From NCBI GenBank assembly GCA_029959865.1, contig JASCPE010000010.1, forward strand, positions 1 to 38,288: a stretch of DNA of 38,288 bases. Reading direction: 5' to 3'. This stretch comes from Microbacteriaceae bacterium PS02070. GTDB taxonomy: Bacteria > Actinomycetota > Actinomycetes > Actinomycetales > Microbacteriaceae. The translations under genes and the position numbers were made by a program. This document shows positions 32,457-38,288 of the stretch, one piece after another (positions within the stretch are counted from its first letter, which is position 1; each line of letters starts with the position of its first letter). The notes beneath the pieces are model-generated. The model saw only the letters and a program-made list of their open reading frames with translations. It was not told the DNA's origin and did no database searches.

Positions 32457-32462
32457 TAAGCT
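32457..32462 (+). promoter_or_regulatory. -10 element of a probably leaderless pabC
   Basis: TAAGCT (TANNNT pattern) is followed by six bases and then the ATG, so transcription would start at the A of the start codon. No Shine-Dalgarno lies near that ATG. The -35 region is not distinct. Confidence 0.45.
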
Positions 32463-32468
32463 CGCAGC

Positions 32469-33353
32469 ATGGCTTGGCACTGCGCTTTGATGATCGATCC
32501 GGCCCCCTCCGATGCTCCGGATCGAGACTTCTCGGATACCTTCACCGACCTGGATCCGTCCGCACCGGCCCTCACGGTGGGGGAGCTCAGCACGCAGCGT
32601 GGCGATGGCATTTTCGAGTCGATCGGGGTCGTCGACGGGCACCCGCAGGAGGTCGAACCGCACCTCAGCCGGCTCGCGCATTCAGCGCACCTCTGCGACC
32701 TCCCGGCGCCGCAGCCGGAGCAGTGGCGGCAAGCGATCGCGGCCGCCGCGAAGGCGTGTGGGCCGGGCGAGAGTGTCATCAAGCTCATTCTGAGCCGAGG
32801 CGTCGAGCACGGACCCACCCCGACGGCGTGGGTCACCGCGGCAGGGGTTGCGGACTTCGCTCGCGTTCGCACCGAGGGCGTCGCGCTCGTCACCCTCGAT
32901 CGCGGCTATGCCAGCGACGTGCCCGCCCGTGCGCCGTGGCTCCTCCTCGGCGCGAAGACGCTCTCGTACGCGGTGAATATGGCCGCCATCCGCGAGGCGA
33001 AGAGGCGTGGGGCCGACGATGCGGTCTTCGTTACAAGTGACGGGTACATCCTCGAAGCCCCGACGGCGTCGATCATCCTGCGCCGCGGTGACGAGTTCGT
33101 CACGCCCGCCCCGAGTGGCGGGATTCTCCAGGGCACGACGCAGATGAGCGTTTTCGACCATCTGGAGGCCCAGGGGTTCCGGACTGCATACGAGACCCTG
33201 CCGGTGTCGGCGCTCACCGAAGCCGACAACGCGTGGCTCGTGTCCAGCGTGCGACTTGCTGCGCCGATCCGCGCGATCGACGGCGTGCCGGTCGCCGTGG
33301 ACACCGGCTTCACCGTCGCCCTCAACGAGTACCTCCTCAGCCCCCGCGACTGA
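32469..33353 (+). CDS. pabC: Aminodeoxychorismate lyase, class IV aminotransferase fold
   Basis: A 294-residue PLP enzyme. Hallmarks are LSTQRGDGIFESIGVVDGHPQEVEPHLSRL (about 40-69), the PLP Lys163 in LLLGAKTLSYAVNMAAIREAKRRGADDAVFVTSDGYILEAPTASI, and SGGILQGTTQMSVFDHL. The closest function is 4-amino-4-deoxychorismate lyase, making 4-aminobenzoate for folate; D-amino acid or branched-chain transaminases share the fold and cannot be excluded. The start lacks a ribosome site and seems leaderless. It is followed by two hairpins. Confidence 0.8.
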   Translation: MAWHCALMIDPAPSDAPDRDFSDTFTDLDPSAPALTVGELSTQRGDGIFESIGVVDGHPQEVEPHLSRLAHSAHLCDLPAPQPEQWRQAIAAAAKACGPGESVIKLILSRGVEHGPTPTAWVTAAGVADFARVRTEGVALVTLDRGYASDVPARAPWLLLGAKTLSYAVNMAAIREAKRRGADDAVFVTSDGYILEAPTASIILRRGDEFVTPAPSGGILQGTTQMSVFDHLEAQGFRTAYETLPVSALTEADNAWLVSSVRLAAPIRAIDGVPVAVDTGFTVALNEYLLSPRD

Positions 33354-33393
33354 CTGTCCGCGACGACCCGCCCTCGACGCACTCGCGGCGCGC

Positions 33394-33457
33394 GTGTCCC
33401 GGCCTACCCGCGTGCCGGGACACGCCCTCGGCCGACACGCCCTCTGTTTGGCGTGTC
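33394..33457 (+). terminator. Two hairpins downstream of pabC
   Basis: GTGTCCCGGC-10-GCCGGGACAC (33394-33423) and GACACGCC-8-GGCGTGTC (33434-33457) are both perfect. They share the GTGTC/GACAC core and likely terminate pabC. The rest of 33354-33910 holds the palindromic repeats A and B. Confidence 0.6.
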
Positions 33458-33540
33458 CGGCTCCCACTCCGACCGCGCCGGCGGAGTGCTCTCTTGTCGG
33501 GCCTGCGCGCGATGCCGGTCGTAGTTCGTGGCTCCGTGCC

Positions 33541-33625
33541 CGCACAACTGCGGCGTCCAGGTGCGACGCGCCGGACGGAAGGTTTCCGGTCGCGGCGTGT
33601 CGCGCGCGCACGCCGCAGTTGTGCG
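33541..33625. repeat. Palindromic repeat A (85 bp)
   Basis: The arms are 16 bp and perfect: CGCACAACTGCGGCGT at 33541-33556 and its complement at 33610-33625. The interior is also partly self-complementary (GCGACGCGCCGG facing CCGGTCGCGGCGTGTCGC). Shares the GCGACGCGCCGGA and GTGTCGCGCGCGCA interior with repeat B. Confidence 0.85.
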
Positions 33626-33715
33626 CACGCCGCAGGCCGGCTCGCGAGGTCACGACGGGCGCGGGCGTCGCCGATTCATGATGACTCCGACGCCCACCGT
33701 CACACTGGCAGCAGT

Positions 33716-33796
33716 CACAACTGCGGCGTCGACACGCGACGCGCCGGAGACGATAGGCGGAAGGCCCGCGTGTCGCGCGCGCACGCCGCAGTTGTG
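33716..33796. repeat. Palindromic repeat B (81 bp)
   Basis: The arms CACAACTGCGGCGT (33716-33729) and ACGCCGCAGTTGTG (33783-33796) are perfect. The interior is close to that of repeat A. It lies 90 bases from A and 114 bases downstream of the DUF559-like gene stop. Confidence 0.85.
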
Positions 33797-33910
33797 CGTC
33801 CGTCCGGCCCGCTGCAGCGCCCGGCGTGCGTGCGGTCTGCGAGACTCAACGGCGGGCTTCACCCGGGTGCGCCGCGGGCAGCCTCAGGGGGTGGGCGGTT
33901 CTGCGACGGT

Positions 33911-34735
33911 TCAGGCGAGGTGTCGACCGGCGGTCACCTGCGCTCGGATGGCGGCCTCGACAAGATCCCAGTCGTGCATGACCATGGCGTAATCGAACCG
34001 GAGGGTGGCGTAATCCCAGATAGCGGCGTTGGCGTCGCGACAGAGATCGCGGTGGCGGCTGTCATCAAGCCCGTGGTATTCGCGTCCATCGAGCTCGACG
34101 ATGAGTCGGTCGCCGATGAGGAGATCGACTCTCCCCACGCCGGTGATGTGCACCTGGGTTCGCACGGTCAGGTTCATCTCTCGGAGTCGCCAGCGGAAGA
34201 GCGACTCGAGCCCGCTGTCGGCATCTCGACGGGCGAGGGTCATCGCTTCGCGCGCGGCGGCGTCGAGGTGTCCTCTTAGCCACGCGAGCGCGGATCGTGA
34301 TAACTGTCTGTGTCGTAGCGCGGACTCAAGGGTGACGAAGAAGGACTCGAGCCCGCGACATTTCCGAATCTGGAGAAGGATCCGAGCCACGGACGGGAGC
34401 GGGTACCCCCGTCGCTTTCCCATGTCCCAGTGCACGACGCACGCGCAGCCGCGGTGGTACTCGTGACCGCCGTGCGTGAGCCACACGTGGACAGCGTCGT
34501 CGTCGATCGTCCAAAGTCCGAGATGCCGTGCCGCCGTTGTGCAGGCGATGGATCCGCCGTGTTCCGCAGCGGCAAACGATGTGGGGCAGGCCCCCGCGTC
34601 TGCGTAGATGCCCCGGCGCACACGAATGAGGCTGCCCGTGCGCAGGTTGGCCTCGATCGTCGCTCGGCTGGCGTGCACGCGCAGCTGGGCGTAGGTATGT
34701 ATGGCTGGCTGAGTGGTCTGAGATGTGGAACACAC
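33911..34735 (-). CDS. AbiEi/DUF559-type protein, possible endonuclease-like domain
   Basis: A 274-residue protein. The N-terminal part (ATIEANLRTGSLIRVRRGIYA) resembles the winged-helix AbiEi antitoxin-type domain. The C-terminal domain has GVGRVDLLIGDRLIVELDGREYHGLDDSRHRDLCRDANA, matching the DUF559/Vsr-like fold with conserved Glu, Asp and His near 215-230. Such proteins are common and mostly unstudied in Microbacteriaceae; a nuclease role is inferred. The start is uncertain: GTG 34735 is used, but the frame stays open to 34873 inside repeat C, and no good ribosome site is seen. Two palindromic repeats flank each side. Confidence 0.65.
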   Translation of the reverse strand: MCSTSQTTQPAIHTYAQLRVHASRATIEANLRTGSLIRVRRGIYADAGACPTSFAAAEHGGSIACTTAARHLGLWTIDDDAVHVWLTHGGHEYHRGCACVVHWDMGKRRGYPLPSVARILLQIRKCRGLESFFVTLESALRHRQLSRSALAWLRGHLDAAAREAMTLARRDADSGLESLFRWRLREMNLTVRTQVHITGVGRVDLLIGDRLIVELDGREYHGLDDSRHRDLCRDANAAIWDYATLRFDYAMVMHDWDLVEAAIRAQVTAGRHLA

Positions 34736-34845
34736 GGGCTTACCGTCGCCGGGGCCGGTGCTCAACGGGGGAAGTCCGTGTCGACCTGTGGTCAAGTGCC
34801 CCAGCCGCAGACCTGGGGAGGAGTGGCCTCGACATCTCGCGGGAG

Positions 34846-34928
34846 GCACAACTGCGGCGCGGTCGAACGACATGCCGCCGGCCCGCGGCGAGTGAACGGC
34901 GTGTTGCGTGTGGACGCCGCAGTTGTGC
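34846..34928. repeat. Palindromic repeat C (83 bp)
   Basis: Arms GCACAACTGCGGCG (34846-34859) and its exact complement (34915-34928). The interior shares GACATGCCG and a GTGTTGCGTGTGG-like block with repeat D, differing from A and B. It lies about 110 bases upstream of the DUF559-like gene. Confidence 0.85.
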
Positions 34929-34995
34929 GGTGCTCAGCGACTCCGGGTGCGCGCATCGGGTGTGAGCGCCCACGATCATATGGCGCGGTGGCTCG

Positions 34996-35080
34996 AGCAC
35001 AACTGCGGCGTGCGAGGAAGACATGCCGACAGATGTGGGCGGGCACGCGGCGTGTCGCGTGTGGGCGCCGCAGTTGTGCT
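34996..35080. repeat. Palindromic repeat D (85 bp)
   Basis: Arms AGCACAACTGCGGCG (34996-35010) and its complement (35066-35080), 15 bp, perfect. The interior resembles C. It lies 67 bases from repeat C. The rest of 34736-35300 has no supported gene. Confidence 0.85.
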
Positions 35081-35160
35081 GCCGAGGCCGCCAGCGTCGA
35101 CGCAGGGCGCATCCGCGGCCCACCCACCGGGTTGGCGGCCGACGTCTGCCCCGCGGCGTT

Positions 35161-35298
35161 GCTGCGTGCGTGCCCACGGCGCCGCTGCGTGCGTGCCCGG
35201 GGCTCCGCTGCGTGCGTGCCCACGGCGCCGCTGCGTGCGTGCCCGCGGCGCCGCTGCATGCGTGCCTCGTGCGTTGCTGCGCGCGTGCGCGCGGAGGG
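35161..35298. repeat. 23-bp tandem repeat, six units
   Basis: Units begin GCTGCGTGCGTGCCC at 35161, 35184, 35207 and 35230, with degenerate copies at 35253 and 35276. The last ends 2 bases before the pstB stop. Being on the 3' side of a minus-strand gene, it would lie in the pstB mRNA tail. Purpose unknown; it may simply be slippage. Confidence 0.85.
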
Positions 35299-35300
35299 GA

Positions 35301-36080
35301 TCAGCCGAAGCGGCCGGAGACGTAGTCCTCGGTGGCCTGGACGGCGGGGGAGGTGAAGATCGAGGTGGTGTCGTTGTACTCGATCAGCTTGCCGGGCTTG
35401 CCGGTGCCGGCGATGTTGAAGAACGCTGTCTTGTCGCTCACGCGCGACGCCTGCTGCATGTTGTGCGTCACGATGACGATCGTGTAGTCGTTCTTCAGCT
35501 CGCCGATCAGCTCCTCGATCGCGTACGTCGAGATCGGATCCAGAGCAGAGCAGGGCTCATCCATCAGGAGCACCTCGGGGGAGACGGCGATCGCGCGCGC
35601 GATGCACAGACGCTGCTGCTGACCGCCGGACAGGCCAGAGCCGGGCTTGTCGAGGCGATCCTTGACCTCGTTCCAGAGGTTCGCGCCCCGCAGCGATCCC
35701 TCCACGAGCGCGTCCGCGTCGCTCTTGGAGATGCGGCGGTTGTTGAGGCGAACGCCCGCGAGGACGTTCTCCTTGATCGACATCGTCGGGAACGGGTTCG
35801 GCCGCTGGAAGACCATGCCGACCTGACGGCGCACCTGCACCGGGTCGACGGCGGGGCCGTAGAGGTCTTCGCCGTCGAGGAGCACCTTGCCCTCGACGCG
35901 GGCGCCGGGGATGACCTCGTGCATGCGGTTGAGGGTGCGCAGGAAGGTCGACTTGCCGCAGCCGGACGGGCCGATGAAGGCGGTCACGCTGCGCGGCAGG
36001 ATCTCCATCGAGACGCCTTCCACGGCGAGAAAGTCGCTGTAGTAGACGTTCAGATCGTTGACATCGATGTTCTTGGACAC
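35301..36080 (-). CDS. pstB: Phosphate ABC transporter ATP-binding protein
   Basis: A 259-residue ATPase that drives high-affinity phosphate uptake. Walker [10 protein letters not shown] is at 37-45, the Q-loop in [12 protein letters not shown] near 88, the signature LSGGQQQR near 149, Walker [13 protein letters not shown] near 170, and the switch His in [11 protein letters not shown] start, with AAGGAA ahead. It is the last gene of the pst operon, 37 bases after pstA. Complete and normal in length. Confidence 0.96.
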   Translation of the reverse strand: MSKNIDVNDLNVYYSDFLAVEGVSMEILPRSVTAFIGPSGCGKSTFLRTLNRMHEVIPGARVEGKVLLDGEDLYGPAVDPVQVRRQVGMVFQRPNPFPTMSIKENVLAGVRLNNRRISKSDADALVEGSLRGANLWNEVKDRLDKPGSGLSGGQQQRLCIARAIAVSPEVLLMDEPCSALDPISTYAIEELIGELKNDYTIVIVTHNMQQASRVSDKTAFFNIAGTGKPGKLIEYNDTTSIFTSPAVQATEDYVSGRFG

Positions 36081-36117
36081 GAGTTGTGGGTTCCTTGCTG
36101 GTGATCGGGAGATGGGG

Positions 36118-37221
36118 TCAGCGACCGAACTTCGGGGCGAATCTCTTGGCGACGAATCGCGCGATGAGGTTGAGGGCCATGACGATGATGATCAGCGTCA
36201 GGGCACCCGCCCAGGCGCGGTTGAGTGCGGCGTCGATCGCGGTCCCGGGGTTCGCGAACTGGCTGTACACGAAGACGGGGAGGGTCATCATCGGCTGGCT
36301 GAACACGTTCGTGTTGAGCGACGTCGTGAACCCGGCCGTGAGGAGAAGGGGAGCGGTCTCGCCGATCACGCGGGCGATGGCGAGCATGATGCCCGTCGTG
36401 ATGCCTGCGATCGCGGTCGGGAGGACCACCTTCGAGATGGTGAGCCACTTCGGAACGCCGAGCGCGTAGCTGGCTTCGCGCAGCTCGTTCGGCACTAGGC
36501 GGAGCATCTCCTCGCTCGAGCGCACGACGACTGGGATCATCAGCACCGACAGGGCGAGAGCACCGACGAAACCGTTATAGATTCCGGGGCCGAAGAGGAA
36601 CGCCACGAGTGCGACGATGAACAGACCCGCCACGATCGAGGGGATGCCTGTCATAACGTCGACGAAAAAGGTGATCGCCTTCGCCAGGCGGCCCTTGCCG
36701 TACTCGACGAGATAGATCGAGGTGAGGAGGCCTATCGGAACGGAGATGATCGCCGCCGTCAGGGTGATCAGGAGCGTGCCCCAGATCGCGTGAACCGCGC
36801 CACCGCCTTCACCGACGATGTTGCGCATCGAGTGGGTGAAGAATTCGATGTCGAACCGGGCGATCCCGTTCACTGTGACGGTGTAGAGAAGCGAGATCAG
36901 CGGCAGGAGGGCGATCCCGAAGGCGATCGACACGAGAATCGTCGCGAGTCGGTTCGTCGCGTGACGGCGAGTCTCGACGATCAGTGACGCCGTGATGAGC
37001 GCGATGCCGAAAAGGATGAGCCCGCAGAGGACCGCGCCCGCGATGTTGTAATCCTCCGCCGGCTGCCCAGCGTTGAGGAAGACGAACACTGTGAGGGAAA
37101 CCGCGAGTGCGACAGCCAGGGTCGCCCAGGGCATCCATCGGGGCAGCCTTCCTCCCGTCAGGGAGACCGGCTCGCGTTCACGGCGCTGCGGAGCGGAGGG
37201 AGCTTCGGTGGTGATCGACAT
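36118..37221 (-). CDS. pstA: Phosphate ABC transporter permease
   Basis: A 367-residue membrane permease with about eight helices. The first part includes two or three extra N-terminal helices, and the core six-helix ABC-permease module carries the coupling motif [25 protein letters not shown] (about 255-280). The protein ends with [15 protein letters not shown]. Its ATG shares one base with the pstC stop (TGATG), so the two are translationally coupled. An upstream open frame that overlaps pstC is not used. Confidence 0.95.
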   Translation of the reverse strand: MSITTEAPSAPQRREREPVSLTGGRLPRWMPWATLAVALAVSLTVFVFLNAGQPAEDYNIAGAVLCGLILFGIALITASLIVETRRHATNRLATILVSIAFGIALLPLISLLYTVTVNGIARFDIEFFTHSMRNIVGEGGGAVHAIWGTLLITLTAAIISVPIGLLTSIYLVEYGKGRLAKAITFFVDVMTGIPSIVAGLFIVALVAFLFGPGIYNGFVGALALSVLMIPVVVRSSEEMLRLVPNELREASYALGVPKWLTISKVVLPTAIAGITTGIMLAIARVIGETAPLLLTAGFTTSLNTNVFSQPMMTLPVFVYSQFANPGTAIDAALNRAWAGALTLIIIVMALNLIARFVAKRFAPKFGR

Positions 37222-38180
37222 CAGTTGGCTCCCGAGAACTCGGCGCGGCGGTTGACCACCCAGCGTGCGATGGCATTGACGACGAAGGTGACGACGAACA
37301 ACACGAGACCGGTTGCGATAAGTGCGTTGACTCCGGTGCCGTGCGCCTCGCCGAAGTTGAGGGCGATGTTGGCGGGGATGGTCGACGGGTTGGTCGAGGT
37401 GAGCACCTCGAAGGTGACGATGCCGCTGACGGAGAGGACCATCGTGACCGCCATGGTTTCGCCGAGCGCGCGCCCCAGCGCCAGCATCGCCGCGGAGACC
37501 ATGCCGCCGCGGGCGAACGGGAAGACGGCCATGCGGATCGTCTCCCAACGGGTGGCACCGAGGGCCAGCGCGGCCTCCTCGTGCAGCTTCGGCGTCTGAA
37601 GGAAGACCTCACGGCAGATGGCCGTCATGATCGGCAGGATCATCACGGCGATGACGAGGGCCGCGGTGAGGATGGTGCGGCCGGTCGGGGAGACCACCCC
37701 GGCGAAGGGTGGGAACCAGCTGAAGTTCTCATTCAGGAATGTGTAGAACGGCGTCAGGATGCCTGCGAAGGTGAGTGCGCCCCATAGACCGTAGACGACG
37801 GAGGGGATCGCTGCCAGGAGATCGATGATGTAGCCGAGGACGGACGCGATGCGGCGGGGCGCGTAGTGCGAGATGAAGAGTGCGATGCCGATGCTGAGCG
37901 GGGTGGCGACCACGAGGGCGATCAGCGAGGCCCAGATCGTTCCGAAGACGAGGGGCCAGACGTACTCCCAGAAGCTGCGGCCGCGCAGGATGGGGTTGTC
38001 AGCGGGGTCCTCGGTGAAGGCAGGGATCGACTGGGCAACCAGGAAGATCGTGACCGCCGCCAGGACGACGAGGATGACGATCCCCGCGCCGACTGCCGCG
38101 CCGGAGAAGACGAGGTCACCCGCGCGCCGCTTCGGCTTGGGTGCGCCGGTGGAAGCCGGCGTGGTGGTCGGGGTGGTCAT
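37221..38180 (-). CDS. pstC: Phosphate ABC transporter permease
   Basis: A 319-residue permease with six membrane helices. The first helix (about 23-49) follows a Pro/Thr/Lys-rich N-terminus, and the EAA-like coupling motif is LHEEAALALGATRWETIRMAVFP. GAGGAG lies 4 bases ahead of the ATG. It pairs with pstA to form the phosphate channel. The phosphate-binding pstS is expected just beyond the right edge, since nothing upstream in the window encodes it. Confidence 0.95.
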   Translation of the reverse strand: MTTPTTTPASTGAPKPKRRAGDLVFSGAAVGAGIVILVVLAAVTIFLVAQSIPAFTEDPADNPILRGRSFWEYVWPLVFGTIWASLIALVVATPLSIGIALFISHYAPRRIASVLGYIIDLLAAIPSVVYGLWGALTFAGILTPFYTFLNENFSWFPPFAGVVSPTGRTILTAALVIAVMILPIMTAICREVFLQTPKLHEEAALALGATRWETIRMAVFPFARGGMVSAAMLALGRALGETMAVTMVLSVSGIVTFEVLTSTNPSTIPANIALNFGEAHGTGVNALIATGLVLFVVTFVVNAIARWVVNRRAEFSGAN

Positions 38181-38228
38181 GCTCTCCTCGAACGGAAAAG
38201 AATCGTGTGGATGTGCGTGCGGGGTGGC

Positions 38229-38272
38229 CCCCCGGGGGGCCGGGGGGCCCCCGGGGGGGGGGCCCAGACAGG
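38229..38272. other. G/C homopolymer-rich window edge
   Basis: Runs of 5 to 10 G or C alternate here, unlike any other part of the window. The spot lies just upstream of pstC, where a pstS terminator hairpin would be expected. The text probably reflects low-quality assembly at a contig end and should not be interpreted as biology. Confidence 0.6.
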
Positions 38273-38288
38273 GGAAGGAGCCGGGGCC

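Noticed and set aside
33541..35080. CRISPR array
   Set aside because: The four repeats are each palindromic, 81-85 bp long, irregularly spaced and flank a gene. There are no short identical repeats with regular spacers and no cas genes.
35023..35325. Cys/Arg-rich repeated protein over the tandem repeat
   Set aside because: The frame exists only because the 23-bp repeat avoids stops in several frames. There is no ribosome site or start support.

Overview
The window is high-GC DNA with compact, overlapping genes, GTG starts and actinobacterial families throughout (DUF2637, SCO6880-type conjugation protein, DUF6112-type pilin-like proteins, MmyB-type XRE regulator). The chromosomal flank (pst operon, pabC, RskA-like protein) suggests an actinomycete, probably Microbacteriaceae (Microbacterium or a relative). 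The genus is an inference.

Region 1, 1-4.0 kb, minus strand: a copper-handling operon read copZ, a His-rich membrane-anchored protein, copA, then a YHS-domain protein. It is preceded by two CsoR-like inverted repeats, but no csoR gene is visible.

Region 2, about 4.2-30.0 kb, plus strand: most of an integrative and conjugative element. In order it carries an AraC regulator, ArdC-like antirestriction protein, primase-polymerase, DUF2637 protein, ParB-like protein, and a type IV secretion set: VirB8-position protein, wall hydrolase, two pilin-like proteins, VirB6/TrbL, SCO6880, VirB4, the VirD4 coupling protein and SSB. It ends in a large serine recombinase whose reading frame runs into a tRNA-Lys gene on the opposite strand. 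No relaxase and no second copy of the tRNA end were found, so the element probably continues left of the window and the copper operon may be its cargo.

Region 2b, 19.3-24.2 kb: a self-contained redox and regulator island sits between virB4 and the genes leading to virD4. A minus-strand operon (XRE regulator, RibD/DHFR-like reductase, cupin, aldo/keto reductase, carboxymuconolactone decarboxylase-like protein) is divergent from a quinone-oxidoreductase-like gene, with operator-like repeats between them.

Region 3, 30.0-31.1 kb: a small arsenic unit beside the tRNA. A divergent arsR faces a minus-strand transcript that starts with an unlisted 20-residue, six-cysteine ORF with a strong Shine-Dalgarno sequence, then a perfect 14-bp hairpin, then arsC. 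This is one of the most interesting parts of the window.

Region 4, 31.1-38.2 kb: chromosomal backbone with an RskA-like membrane protein, a conserved actinobacterial protein, a structured-RNA candidate and a probably leaderless pabC. A DUF559/AbiEi-like gene follows, bracketed by four related palindromic repeats (two on each side), then a 23-bp tandem repeat and the pstB-pstA-pstC operon on the minus strand. The last 60 bases are G/C homopolymer runs and look like an assembly edge.
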